The notes under the pieces are model-generated. The model did not search any database and was not told the DNA's origin. It worked only from the letters and a program-made list of their open reading frames with translations. DNA of 64,000 nt from Notospermus geniculatus. Taxonomy: Eukaryota; Nemertea; Pilidiophora; Heteronemertea; Lineidae. Made by a program: the position numbers and the translations under genes. Where the stretch lies: NCBI GenBank assembly GCA_002633025.1, contig NMRB01001286.1:60898-124897 (forward strand). Direction: 5' to 3'. Below are positions 22,506 through 33,848 of the stretch, piece after piece (the stretch's first letter is position 1; every line of letters starts with the position of its first letter).

Positions 22506-22747
22506 GCACAGGCACGTGTCCAGGGGGTCCGGACAGACCCCTTTGCTCGTGCAGACCATAGATTTTTTACATACGGTAAATAAACAGGAGAGAGGCAAGT
22601 AGATGTTGGCTGAAATGCTGGGAAATGGCGTCTTTGGTGTGCAGATTTTACAAAATTTCCAACGTGAGGGGGACAGCCCCCTCACGCTCCCCCTCAGGCT
22701 TTCCTAGACCCCCCCTCTGCTCAAAATCCTGGACACGTGCCTGTGGC
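22506..22747. repeat. Foldback element, GCACAGGCACGTGTCCAGG ends
   Basis: Left end GCACAGGCACGTGTCCAGG, right end CCTGGACACGTGCCTGTGGC. The interior includes GGGGGACAGCCCCCTCACGC and AATGCTGGGAAATGGCG, distantly like family X. Confidence 0.85.
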
Positions 22748-22785
22748 ATCAACAAGTTTGCTACCAAACTAAACAAAGTGAACAT

Positions 22786-22999
22786 ATGTGACACGCTCTT
22801 GCAAAAGCAGGCACTTGTCGCAGGTGATCATCATTGGTCATCAGTTTACTCAACTATTATCACTGCTGTCCGCTACTATTGTCAACCTGCAGAGAGACAT
22901 ATATTGTACATTTCAGCTACCGGTATGTGTTGTAAGGCCATTAACCCTTTCCTCGGTTGTGACATGCACCTACTAGTACTTTCGCAAGATCAGGTCACA
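22786..22999 (-). repeat. Family R MITE-like element, copy 2
   Basis: Inverted relative to 29401-29600. Shared words on the other strand include GAGGAAAGGGTTAATGGCC and ACTGATGACCA. Ends TGTGACACGC and CAGGTCACA. Another partial copy lies at about 62905-63045. Confidence 0.85.
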
Positions 23000-23187
23000 A
23001 ACATGTATGGTAAATTTCAGCTTAGAATGGCATCAGATATCCTGTGTGAAGCACAGTACCTGTAGCAAGTATAATTCTCAAAAGGCTGCATCAAATCTGT
23101 AACGAAAACCTTTACCCGGTACTATCTTTTGTACAACCTGCAGCATGTTGTGGCACCGCAAAGCATACATCCACTGAATATCCATTA

Positions 23188-23645
23188 TAGCCCTGTTTAC
23201 ACTACCAAACATTTCGGTCCAGTTGAAGTGAACCGTACTCGGACCGGACCAAGTCCACTTCGTTGTACCATTTAGACTGCAGCGATGAGTCACCGCACAA
23301 TGTCCCTGAAGCATCGCTCTTCATTCAGTAGTGGCGGAAAGAAACTCGCCCAGAATCATGCCGAGTTTTGCCACAAGTGACGCCAGGACAAACTGCACAC
23401 ATGCTCAATACTGTCCCAGGTAAGTGGACTCGGTTCAGTTCGCCGTGCGTCAGGTTTACACTGATTTGGTCGGGGTACCGTACTCGGCCCCGACCGAGAA
23501 CACCTCCTGCGCGTCTTGGTACGGTTCACTTGTGGTCCGGACCGGGTACGCTTGGCAGGTTTACACTGCCATTTTTTTTGCCATATGGTACCGTACTCGG
23601 CCCAGTCCGAGTTCACTTAATATTTGGCAGTGTAAACGCGGCTTA
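23188..23645. repeat. Family Q element, copy 1
   Basis: Left end TAGCCCTGTTTACACTACC; right end GGCAGTGTAAACGCGGCTTA. CAGGTTTACACTG occurs twice inside. The same terminus bounds 32350-32618. Confidence 0.8.
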
Positions 23646-24029
23646 CACGTATCCAGAATTATCCGCAACGGAAGTTACATGCAATCAAGTTACATGTACA
23701 TGTAGGAACTGCTTTCATTGAAATAATATCCTGATTCACTTACATGTACATGTATAAGGGCAATAACATTCAATGAGAGCACACTGACTGGAAGAATGCC
23801 TGAACAAACCACATATATCAGCCTGCCCGACATCCAAATATCACAAAGCATGCAAGGCAATTGTCAAGAATGAAATTTCCTGTCATCTTTTTTCCACACA
23901 TAAAAACATGTTCACTGAGCAAGATCCATGACTATTTCATCCTGTCAACAGACCACAGTATTTGGTGTACCTTCCTAAATCAACACTAAGGATGCAATGC
24001 AAATTCAGCAACAAAAAAATCATATTTTT

Positions 24030-25232
24030 TCACTTTTTACCAGTGAGAATTCCTTTCAAGTTATTGAAGCCATACTTCTGAGGACACCTCGTTGAGGCCA
24101 CATCCTTCCCTGTCAACTGCCCATTCACTAAATATTCCTTACCTATCCTCTCCTGGGCCCAGTAGATGAGTTTATCCTGGTTCGGAGTCGGGACACCAGC
24201 CGCAAGTGCGATGCCTTTGAAGACAATCATACCCATGGGGAGATCTTCAGTAAGGTAGCGGTTGCTGAAGTCGGGCATGACACCGCCTTTCACGTCCTTT
24301 GCTGGATGCGTAAGTCCTTTGTAAGATTTGTTCGTTGTCATGCAGTGATAAATATCGCAATTATCAACAATATCTTCCCCGTAGTACTCGCAGTACCATT
24401 GATGGATACTCTTCACATCGGTTAAATCAGTTTCCGGTGATGCTGCCATGATTGCCTTTGCAACTGCTTCGCATTCGTCGCTACATTCCATCAACATATT
24501 GCCCACCTCTGGAGTTATCCCTTGGTAGAAAAGTGGAGACTGGGCAAGAGAACTACCATCCCAATCGTGCCAGCGACCATGCATGATACACGGATGAATG
24601 AACGAGTGTATCATTATCAACATCTCCAAGAAATGTTTAGCCAGTCGCAACTTCGGCTCTTCCCCATGTAGCATCTGTAACGTGGACAGAGGGTCCTTGG
24701 TTTCGGAACTCCCTTTGATCAGAGCAGCGGCAAGCACGGCCTTGGTCCCAAGAACATCCACGACTTTACCAAACTCCCGAATGCGACAAGCCCAAGGCAA
24801 CGTTTCGAAAGTAAGAATTGATATGGCACCTGCTTTTTCTCCAAGGATGTCCCGACATTGGAACTCAAACCCGGCTTGACCGGGGAGACCGACCAAGAGA
24901 GCAGAGTCCTGAATGAAAGGAGCCATTCCTTGGAAGTAACCCTCATGTGCAAAGGCTGGAACTGTTAGAATAACTACGTCAGCTCCAGTGATTGCTACTT
25001 TAGGATCTTTGGTGACAACACTTGGCTTCGATTTGATGTTCGTCTGAGAGCCATCCTTCTCCTTCACCACCACAGTGAGGCCGCCAGCTTCCTCCATCGC
25101 CTTGGTCCAGCGTTCAGCTTCATCAGCAAATAGGGTAAGGACACGGACTTCCACACCCTGTCGTGATGCGGACAGGCCAGCCATGGTGTGGGCACCATTG
25201 CCACCACCGCAGACACAAACTTTAAGGGACAT
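24030..25232 (-). CDS. ODH: Opine dehydrogenase 2
   Basis: 400 residues from the ATG at 25232 (M-S-L-K-V) to the TGA at 24030-24032. A TTTTGTCTTGCAG acceptor ends at 25248, so the exon begins at 25247 and a 5' UTR intron is predicted; the coding sequence is uninterrupted. Same architecture as its neighbours: C-G-G-G-N-G-A-H-T near the N-terminus, Gln119 in L-P-G-Q-A-G, His213 in F-I-H-P-C-I-M-H-G, W in H-Q-W-Y, and R-Y-L-T-E-D near residue 325, all at the positions of the scallop octopine dehydrogenase active-site residues. Closest in sequence to ODH3. It points away from ODH3, so the pair is divergent and may share the 25.3-28.0 kb interval for control. Substrate is not predictable. Confidence 0.95.
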   Translation of the reverse strand: MSLKVCVCGGGNGAHTMAGLSASRQGVEVRVLTLFADEAERWTKAMEEAGGLTVVVKEKDGSQTNIKSKPSVVTKDPKVAITGADVVILTVPAFAHEGYFQGMAPFIQDSALLVGLPGQAGFEFQCRDILGEKAGAISILTFETLPWACRIREFGKVVDVLGTKAVLAAALIKGSSETKDPLSTLQMLHGEEPKLRLAKHFLEMLIMIHSFIHPCIMHGRWHDWDGSSLAQSPLFYQGITPEVGNMLMECSDECEAVAKAIMAASPETDLTDVKSIHQWYCEYYGEDIVDNCDIYHCMTTNKSYKGLTHPAKDVKGGVMPDFSNRYLTEDLPMGMIVFKGIALAAGVPTPNQDKLIYWAQERIGKEYLVNGQLTGKDVASTRCPQKYGFNNLKGILTGKK

Positions 25233-26618
25233 ATCTCTTGAGGCAATCTGCAAGACAAAAGGTATCTGGGAACTGGCGCTATCTGTACCTATGGCCTATT
25301 AAAAATGAGACAAACCCAACAGCAGAAGTTAAGATCACGTTCTGACTAATTCAGCAAGAAATGCAATTTCCCCACTACTTGACAGACGGAAACTGATGAC
25401 TGAAGCAGCCAGGACTCGTCATCAAAGACGGGGTGACCACAAGTGTCGGGGGGAGGGGGTGTAATCAGTGGAGCAGAAGGGCCTAATTCCAAGAAAGAAA
25501 CCCATTTTCAAATAGATGTCCCTCCAGTTTTCTGCAGTAGGCCTACCTGGTATGGAATAGGCCTACTGTAACTTTTGAGGGGTGTCTTTTGAAAAGGGGC
25601 TTTTTTGGATTTGGGCCCCCTGATAAAGCCCTCAAGATGCCTGTGGTGGGACAGTAATGTTGGCCCTAGGCTACCGGGTAGAATAGGAGAAATAAAAGTA
25701 CACCTAGGCCTAGGCCTAAAGATCTCCACCTTGTTCACTCAGCAAGTTTGTGGGATCAGCAGGAGCATAGCCTAGCTTGTTCAGTCCAGGCGGCAAATTG
25801 ATTGTGTGTGGAGGCCCAAGCGGAGAGGCCGGGGTGTGTGGGGGTCCTCCCCAGTTGAAAATCTACGTCCTCTCAGATGCATTTTCCCCTGATAACATGG
25901 TTAGCCAGGCCTAGCCTAGCCCTAGCTCTTGGCTGCACCGCCTAGACGAACATCAATCACCATGGCAACAACGGCCTAATTGGTAAAGGTAGGTTATAGG
26001 CCTACTTTGTAGCACGCTCCCACTCCCAAGAATTTATTATGCACCGATCCCAAATGCCACAAGCGGCATGCTTGCCTTGCCATTTCTTCTGCACACATCT
26101 CAGATAGCCTAGGCCTACCAACCTATTTACCTGTAGAACATGAGATGAGACGATTGTGCCAAATCCATGTTCATCCACAAATCCCCGCCACTAAGGCCTA
26201 ACAAGTGCATTTCCTGAATGACATTGAGAATTCACTTACACTATCACGCATGCAGAATAGTGAAATATCAATTTTATGTGTCCTTAATTCCCCTATAACT
26301 TACTTACAGTCGTCTGTGAAGAAAAGCACGTGGAATGCAATTCGCGCCCTATTTCCGTCAATATCAGACAACATTTAGTTCCATCAACCGCCGCTAGGGA
26401 CTTGCCAGTCAAGGAGACTCAAGGTTGGTACGTCTGCTTCTGCAGTTTGCCGCTTTATTACGTAATTCTTCGGCAGGCATGAGGGCTGGAACTTTCCACA
26501 AGATAGTTTATTGATTACTCCACCATATTCAGAATCATTTCACCATCAGAAACCCATGATTAAGGGCCTAGCTCACAGTGATACATTGTATCTGTATACT
26601 ACCTCCATGGTATAAGCA

Positions 26619-26727
26619 CAGGAACTTGTACCGTTAATTACGGGGGTCCTACCCCCTATATATATAATACAGACTGTATTATATATATAGGGGGTAGGAC
26701 CCCCGGAATTAACGGTACAAGTTCCTG
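26619..26727. mobile_element. 109-bp perfect-type palindrome with 11-bp flanking duplication
   Basis: CAGGAACTTGTACCGTTAAT pairs with ATTAACGGTACAAGTTCCTG, continuing through GGGGGTCCTACCCCC to a short TA-rich loop. TGGTATAAGCA flanks it on both sides (26608-26618 and 26728-26738), which reads as a target-site duplication of a very short MITE. Confidence 0.88.
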
Positions 26728-27104
26728 TGGTATAAGCAGATAAGATGCCATGGTTACATTTCTAATGCTACCGGTTGGCCTTCAGACGCTGAGTGCAAAG
26801 AAAATGGGCGTGTCAGTCGACGGTTGTGGGCTTTAGGTGGCCTACATTCCTCCAGGCCTACTTGTGCCCTTTTATGCAGACATGCAATAGGCCTAGTGCT
26901 AATTCTTTTTTCAGTACCGGTAGCCTATGACGCCTCGATCAGCAGAGTAGGCCAAAAATCACTCTGCACATACCATGCATACAGTCACAGTGGCCTTCCA
27001 TGGCCCGGGGGTCCATGGCCTAGGGTTCTTCTCCGGAATATAGGCCTACATGTAGCATTTTTAGGATAGGCCTACACGTGTAGGCTATAGGCCTATATAT
27101 AGAG

Positions 27105-27696
27105 GGTCCAGGCCACATAAAAAAATTACTTTGTTTAGCGCCCCCGCCCGACCTGAGAAATAGGCCTTACCTCCGACCTGGAAAAAGTTTTTATTTTTTA
27201 TTCAAAATTGGTCGAAATAAAACCTTTAAAACCCATGGTAAAGGTTAAAACAATATCCCCCCCCCCCTCAAAAACATGTGCAGACGCATTCGTTAAACCC
27301 AAAGCAGGGGCGGATCCACGATTTCGGGAAAGAGGGGGCACACTGTGCCAGAAACATTGAAATCTGCGGTGAATTTCAATGATTTGCTCCAAATGTCAGA
27401 ATTTCACGGTCAGTTTTACAGATTTGTTGGCCAAGGGGGGCGTGTGCCGGGTGCGCCCCCCACGGATCCGCGCCTGCAAAGATCTTTCCGACGGTGATGC
27501 TGCCGTTTTGAACATAATATAATTTCATGCGTTATTCGTTGGGACCTTAAATCCCTGGTTTGGGACCTTAAATCTGTGGTTTGGCTCCGTCCTCCACTTA
27601 TGCCACCATGTAAAAAAAAGAAAAAAAACCCTCCCTATCTGGAAAAATTGGAAGAGGTGGATGCTAAACAAGTAATTTTTTTATGTGGCCTGATAC
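27105..27696. repeat. Foldback element with a nested family A copy
   Basis: Ends GTCCAGGCCACATAAAAAAA then TTACTT, and AAGTAATTTTTTTATGTGGC. The family A element at 27305-27475 is inserted in it. The remaining interior has CTCCGACCTGG / TATCTGG words but no ORF. Confidence 0.82.
27305..27475 (+). repeat. Family A MITE-like element, copy 3
   Basis: CAGGGGCGGATCCACG at left and CACGGATCCGCGCCTG at right: the clearest terminal repeats of the family. Interior shared with copies 1 and 2. A fragment of the family also lies at 31498-31548 in the opposite orientation. Confidence 0.88.
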
Positions 27697-27999
27697 CACC
27701 TTGAAATGGGAGCACCACTTCTTTCTTTTCCTCAGGCCTGGCAAGTGTCTGATTGAAAGTTTTCAGGCCTAGACGTAGGCCTACCATTGAAATGTTTGAA
27801 AAACACATTTGGGTCAGCTCTCAAATTATAAAAGCATACTTTCTTCTTCACACTTGTCTCAACTGTGGGGTCCATACCTACTTAACATTGGCCACAAATA
27901 AGCCAACTAAGTAGGCGTACACGTAGGCCTACCTCTAAATAAAAAAATGGTCTGCACTTTGACAATATGGTAACTTTGCACTGTTTTGTGTCTTTCCAG

Positions 28000-29230
28000 G
28001 TGTCCACCCAAATAACTCGCCCAAAAGATGACCGTCAAAGTTTGTGTCTGTGGTGGTGGCAATGGAGCCCACACCTTGGCTGGCCTGTCCGCCTCACGGA
28101 AGGGTGTGGAAGTCCGTGTCCTCACCCTATTTGCTGATGAAGCTGAACGCTGGACCAAGGCGATGGAGGAAGCTGGTGGCCTCACTGTGATGGTGAATGA
28201 GAAGGATGGCTCGCAGACGAATATCAAATCAAAGCCAAGCGTTGTCACCAAAGATCCCAAGGTGGCAATCACAGATGCAGATGTCATCATCCTTACTGTC
28301 CCAGCTTTCGCTCATGAGCAATACTTTCAGGCGATGGAACCCCATATCAAGTCATCCGCTCTTGTTGTGGGACTACCCAGCCAGGCCGGCTTCGAGTTCC
28401 AGTGCAGGGACATCCTCGGTAGTAAGGCGGCGACCATCTCCATGATGTCATTTGAAACACTCCCTTGGGCAACCCGAATCAAGGACTTCGGCAGGTCGGT
28501 GGAAGTATTGGGAACGAAGTCTGTACTTGCTGCCTCATTGATAAAGGGAACTGCTGATACCGTGGACCCTCTTTCCACTCTTCAGATGCTTCACGGAGCT
28601 GAGCCTAAGTTCCGTCTTGCTAAACATTTCTTAGAAATGTTGATTATGAGCTACTCTTTCGTGCATCCAGCCATCTTGCATGGCCGCTGGGGTTCCTGGG
28701 ATAAAAAGCCAGTGGCTGAAAAGCCACTGTTTTATCAAGGTATTGACCAGGCAACAGCCAAGATGTTGATGGATTGCAGTCTGGAGTGTATCGCAGTGGG
28801 TCAAGCCATCATGAAGGCTTGTCCAGGAAACGACCTAAGTGATGTAAAGGACATCTATAAATGGTACCTCGAGTACTACAAGGAAGACATCGTTGATGAC
28901 TCTGATTTATACCATGCCATCACCACAAACAAATCCTACAGGGGTCTGGTGCATCCTGTGAAAAAAGTTGACGGAGGTTACGAGCCAGATTTTGGCAATC
29001 GTTACCTGACGGAAGATATTCCTATGGGTATGATTGTGTTTAAGGGGGTGGCTCTGGCAGCTGGAGTTCCCATCCCACAAAATGATAAGCTGATTGTCTG
29101 GGCTCAGGAGAAGATAGGCAAGGAATATTTAGTGAATGGGCAACTTACAGGGAAAGATGTTGCATCGACCAGATGCCCCCAGAGATACGGTTTCAATACC
29201 CTGAATTCTATTATCACTGGTAAAAAGTAG
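28000..29230 (+). CDS. ODH: Opine dehydrogenase 3 (coding 28028-29230)
   Basis: The exon starts after a TGTCTTTCCAG acceptor at 27999, has 28 bases of 5' UTR, and reads from the ATG at 28028 to the TAG at 29228: 400 residues, the usual family length. NAD-binding C-G-G-G-N-G-A-H-T is at residues 8-16. The putative active-site set is Gln119, His213, Trp279, Arg325 and Asp330 (R-Y-L-T-E-D), one residue off scallop ODH numbering. All are present, so it should be an active NADH-dependent opine dehydrogenase. Together with ODH1 and ODH2 it forms a local paralog cluster on both strands. Intron-free coding with a 5' UTR intron is shared with ODH2, so it reflects family structure rather than a fresh retrocopy. 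Confidence 0.95.
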
Positions 29231-29400
29231 ATACATATCAGTTCGATTCAGTTTCTTGGTCATTATAAGAGATTTGCCCAGTGTAGGGAATGAATTGCAA
29301 CCCATGAGTGGCTTATTAGCTTGACTAAATAGTTTGTAGTCCCATCCAAGATTATTAGTTTCAATGGGTTGGAAATATTTTCCAGTTGCCTACTCGTATA

Positions 29401-29600
29401 TGTGACCCGATCTACCAAAAGTATAGGTGCAAGTCGCAAACGAGGAAAGGGTTAATGGCCTTGCAACACAATAGCTGAAATGTACGTCTCTGCAGGTTGA
29501 CAAAAGTACCGTAGTTGATAGCAGTGACAATACTTGAGTAAACTGATGACCAGTGATGATCACCTGCAACATGCGACTACTTTTGGCAGATCGGGTCACA
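29401..29600 (+). repeat. Family R MITE-like element, copy 1
   Basis: Exactly 200 bp between TGTGACCCGATCTACCAAAA and TTTTGGCAGATCGGGTCACA. It lies 170 bp past the ODH3 stop, so it may be in its 3' UTR. Confidence 0.9.
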
Positions 29601-30148
29601 TAGGGACAGGATCGGAATAGGGTCTTTCAGTCCAGTAAAGACAAAAATCAAAGGGGACTTGTCGGACCCCAGCCCAACTTACATACATACACCTACATGT
29701 ACATGTATGTACCGGTACAAGGACGAATACCTTTAAAGTTGTCCATGACTACATACAAAACTGTACCTCAGGGAAATATCCTCAATATTAATCAATATCC
29801 TTGACATTCACAATGAAATTAATGTGTATTTCTGAAGAAGGTGTTCAGTGTTTTGGCACATTGTCAACAGGTGCATTTTACTTTATTTCATTTCAATGCA
29901 ATAGGCCCACCGGTATTTTTACTCTGCTGCCAATTCTTTTTCAAAGATAAAATTCACCGTGGAAACATGGCGTGCCAGTAAATAATCAAGCTTCTTTTAC
30001 TCATTTATCCAAGTATGAGATTGTTAACAAAGTGAACTCTAACATAGAGCACAAAAAACGACACACAAAATGGTACAAGTAGTAGAAGTGGTCTCACTTC
30101 ATTAGTAAGGTGGATTATTAGAACATAAATGACAGTGCTATACATGTA

Positions 30149-30318
30149 CAGTTCACCCTCGCTCTTACAAACCTCGATTTTACGAACTCCCGGATACAAA
30201 CCCAACATCTGGCTCCCAAAATTTCATGACGTACATAAATCCTCGCTGTTACAAACACTGCATTAGTATGAACTTAACCCTTGGACCCTGAAGGGTTCGT
30301 AGTAGCGAGGGGGGACTG
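30149..30318. mobile_element. Pogo/Tigger-like MITE, TA target duplication
   Basis: CAGTTCACCCTCGCT at left and AGCGAGGGGGGACTG at right, flanked by TA on both sides (30147-30148, 30319-30320). CCTCGATTTTACGAACTC and CCTCGCTGTTACAAACA follow the Tigger/pogo pattern. 170 bp, no transposase. Just upstream (30043-30095) is a piece of a family D arm. Confidence 0.78.
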
Positions 30319-30868
30319 TACTTCATTTTTGTGAAACTTATCAATGGTAGTGTCAGTTTAGAGACTCTGAGCTCAGATTCGTTATAGAAAGAAAGATGAT
30401 GGCTTGTGCTTTGTGATATATTTGCTTTAGACTACATTCTTGTATCTTAGAAATAAGATAGTGTTCATTAGGAATGTTATTGTTTTTCTCCGCCAAGACG
30501 ATGTAATCAGATCCAACTGTAGTAGGCATACCAGTGCAGAACATGTCAGAATCTATCATGAACAGGTGACTGCCAGTGTTATTCAATAGCTGTGGCGCTT
30601 CACAGAGCCAAAACTACACAGTATATTTTTTTGGCATTGGCTAAATTTTACTAATGTTACAGTTAGAAATGTTGATGTGTATTTTTCAATCAAAATATTA
30701 TACCGGTACATTGTATAACATTAGAGAAATGAAGATGAGAGGGTAAACTACTTCAAAATGTTGAACATGTCATGTATTTTTACTTTATGCCTAAGATATG
30801 TTATTTGTTGTTCTTATCTTAGAATAAAAAAAACATTTTAAATGGAACTTCATTTTTGTGCCTCTCAG

Positions 30869-31068
30869 ATCTGAAAAATCTCATGAATTTTATCAAAAAT
30901 TCAACAAATCTTCAAATCATGGAGTCACCCGAGAACATCTGGAGTAGCCTAATGCAGGGCATAGACTGTCAACTCCAAGCTCAGCAAGTGACTGTATACC
31001 AATATCCACAAGTATCAATGCCTATTGTGAGAGGATACAACGGAAACAATTTGCCACCTATCTTCTAG
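30869..31068 (+). CDS. Possible orphan terminal exon, unknown product
   Basis: After a TTTGTGCCTCTCAG sequence the frame is open for about 66 codons to a TAG at 31068. The composition looks protein-like (W, Q, Y and P rich towards the end, ending N-L-P-P-I-F). No upstream partner exon was found and I do not recognise the peptide. It could be chance; an isolated open stretch of this length is not rare. Confidence 0.2.
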
Positions 31069-31100
31069 ATTGTGGGTTCAATAGTTGCTGCTCATCCAAG

Positions 31101-31155
31101 CTTGGAGGAATTATACTTGTCAAGTATATACTTGTCAAGTATAATTCCTCCAAGA
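31101..31155. repeat. Short perfect-type palindrome
   Basis: CTTGGAGGAATTATACTTGT then CAAG pairs with CTTGTCAAGTATAATTCCTC then CAAG, loop of a few bases around TATATA. Confidence 0.85.
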
Positions 31156-31310
31156 TCCAACATTGTCAAGCGATGATAATGCTGTATTTGTTGCTCATCT
31201 AATGATGGGTATAATCACATCACTGATTATACTTGACTCTCGCGTGCAATCTCGGAGACTTGCAGTGTGTTGAAGGATGCACAAAAAAAGCTTGGAATCC
31301 ACTGCTGATT

Positions 31311-31498
31311 TTCTGCATTGCGACTTGCTTTGCAACCTGCTACCTGCGATTGAATACAATCGCAAGGAACTGATACCGGGCGCCGACCGATTGCCGACTG
31401 AAATTGACCACATCTTCGCCATTGGTGGAAATCACGTCTGGCGAGTCCACTGCGGCGATCGAGTGCCCAGTTGCAAAGCAAGTTGCAATGCAAAATGT
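31311..31498. repeat. Inverted-repeat element, GCAAAGCAAGTTGCAATGCA ends
   Basis: TGCATTGCGACTTGCTTTGC at left pairs with GCAAAGCAAGTTGCAATGCA at right. It abuts an inverted family A fragment (31498-31548). Confidence 0.75.
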
Positions 31499-31718
31499 TT
31501 CTAGCACAGTGCGCCCCCTCTTTTCCGAAATCGTGGATCCGCCCCTGTCTTCATCCACTCCATTTTGTGTGGGAGCATATGAAGACCCCCGGCGTGGGGG
31601 GACAGAACACCAAGGTCAGATTTTTATTGAATTAATAAGTCCTGTGAAATGTACAGTATGATTTATTATTACAGCTGTACATACCAGATACCAAAGAAAC
31701 AGTTTAAAAGAAAACAAA

Positions 31719-32122
31719 TATGTGACCGATCACCACAAAATGAGTCTCAAGTTGCTCAGAATATGAATCCGAGTGAACCACGATAACCACCGGGATAAAA
31801 CAGTGGCATATCTAGTGGGAGGAGGGAGAGGCAAATGCCCCCTCCCCCCAAGCAAAAAGGGACAAAAAAATTTTGCTCTGAAAGGTAATTTCCCTTCTTC
31901 AAGCCAAGTTATTGTAGTGTTGGATCTGAGAGGGTGCAGATTTTCAATTTTTTTTCGCCCTCCAGACTCTATCAATTTTGCCCTCTGTAAAAAGGAAGAA
32001 ATAGAATCACTCAGATTTCACAAGAGTCAAACTACAGGCCTTCTGAAATGACAAATATTTGGTTTTAGCCTGCCAACCTCAGAGCGACTTACGACTCATT
32101 TTGTGGTGATGGGTCACATATA
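31719..32122. repeat. Family S foldback element
   Basis: ATATGTGACCGATCACCACA then AAATGAGTC at left; GACTCATTTTGTGGTGATGG then GTCACATAT at right. Isolated copies of the TTTTGTGGTGAAGGGTCACA end occur near 37230 and 37369, and an inverted one near 54402. Confidence 0.87.
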
Positions 32123-32349
32123 CCGGTAGGAACAGCTTACCGGTAGTCTTAGACCCCACAACCTTTCATTAACATAGCATTATTCTTTAACAATAACATA
32201 ACCCCAGTGATTTTAATCACTACCGGTACCTCCCTATCTGTTGATTCAATCAACTGAATGATTAGCACAAGTAAAATTTAAAGTATCCATCCCACACCAG
32301 AATGAGAATGGTAGCTTACTGCCCCAAAATTAGTCATCACTGGTACAAT

Positions 32350-32618
32350 AGCCCTGTTTACACTACATAAAAGCTCGTGTCGGACCCGGGCTTTTGTCTA
32401 CACCTGTAAAAGCACGGGTCTAATAGACCCGGTGACGAAAAGCGCGGGCTCAAAACCGAAGAGTACGCTCCAGCAACAACCCTATTGCCGGGCGTAGCAA
32501 TTAAGTTCAGCTAGATTTTAGTAGTGTAGATGCGCCAAGTCTCAGGCGGGTTTTTTCAGGCCCGGGCTTGACACGGGTCTCAAAAGCCCGCGGATTTCTG
32601 TGTAGTGTAAACAGGGCT
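32350..32618. repeat. Family Q element, copy 2
   Basis: TAGCCCTGTTTACACTAC at left and GTAGTGTAAACAGGGCTA at right, an 18-bp perfect terminal repeat. The interior is rich in CCCGGGCTTTT / AAAGCCCG words. Confidence 0.9.
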
Positions 32619-32639
32619 AATATAATGTAATGAAAGTGA

Positions 32640-33121
32640 CATCCAATCCTGATCAGTTTCCCCCACAAAAGATATTTCTCATATATTACCGATTTTCTGG
32701 ATGCTGCCCTCTTTCTTTGCTACCGACCTCATTCTCACCAATTTAAATACATTTTGTATTACTATCCTATACCAGAAATTGTACATATCAATCTGATGAT
32801 CAATCACCCATGGGAAGAGAGGATAGTTTCTCAATATTTTTAACACCCTTTTCAATCTGTTGTAAGACTGCAAATGGAGATTTCACCGATACAAGGTGAC
32901 ACTGTATAGGTTCAAATACATCTTGACATATCACGGCCTTCAGAGTCACTTCCCCTTCGGACTCTGCTCAGATAAGAACCCTTGAAGGTTCAAGATGACA
33001 GAAATTACGCTAGTCTTGCAACTATAATGTATGATCCAGCAGTAATAGATCAAACGCCCTGTGCCAACATTTTCCCATACACCATACAGGCTAATCAGGT
33101 TAAATGCAAGTCTGACTGGAT
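32640..33121. other. Gene-free stretch
   Basis: No exon, RNA gene or inverted repeat recognised. Confidence 0.4.
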
Positions 33122-33131
33122 GACGAGGAAC

Positions 33132-33517
33132 CATTCTGGTTCCCGAAGCCACCGCTAGGGCTAGAAGGCTTCGGCTCTGGCTGCCATCTTTGCGACAAAA
33201 ATTTGTCGCAGATCTATTTATAGATCATTATGTTGACATCACGGGTTATATTTAGAATGTGGTACCCATAGCCACTTCGGTGCTAAATGTAATCGAACAT
33301 GCCGAATTGCATGGAATGGCAACACCGAGGAAGTTTCTTGATGAGAATGTTTGTATGTGTTGTAGATCTGTAACAAAAGCTCAAAATCATCGCCGTTTTT
33401 TAGACCAGGGAGAATGAAATTTTACAGGAAAGTGGACTCCTACAATGACGTCAGCAATAAAATGGCAGCCAGAGCCGAAGCCTTCTAGCCCTAGCGGCGG
33501 CTTCGGGAACCAAAATA
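33132..33517. mobile_element. 386-bp TIR element with about 10-bp target duplication
   Basis: GGTTCCCGAAGCCACCGCTA then GGGCTAGAAGGCTTCGGCTC pairs with GAGCCGAAGCCTTCTAGCCC then TAGCGGCGGCTTCGGGAACC, arms about 60 bp. GACGAGGAAC flanks it on both sides (33122-33131, 33518-33527). Long arms and a 9-10-bp duplication resemble Mutator-like MITEs. Contains a TGACGTCA at 33446. Confidence 0.88.
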
Positions 33518-33848
33518 GACGAGGAACAAAACAAAAGTGTCATAGATGAGTATGTACTTTACATAAATAGAAATAAATATCAACGAGATAACGTAAAATT
33601 TACAGCCAGAATATCAGAAAGGATGCACCAAGGCTTGAGCCCAAATATTCAGAATCATGAACATGGTGAAGAGTAGTCAGGGACCAGTCCTGCTGTAAGA
33701 ATGTTTATCTTTTTATTATCGATTCCCACCAATGAGTGACAATTCTCTTCGGATGATGAATTCAGCAGAACCTGCACAATATGTTAATTGTGCAGTGTCT
33801 ACAATGAGATTCTTGCTGATCCCATGTACAATAAGACACATCCTGGGA

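Larger units (their letters stand above)
25260..27999. other. Intergenic interval between divergent ODH2 and ODH3
   Basis: Expected to hold both promoters and the 5' UTR exons. It is rich in GGCCTA words and holds a 109-bp palindrome (26619-26727) and the 27105-27696 composite element. ATCACCATGGCAAC near 25962 resembles half of an RFX X-box. No TATA box or first exon can be placed with confidence. Confidence 0.4.
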
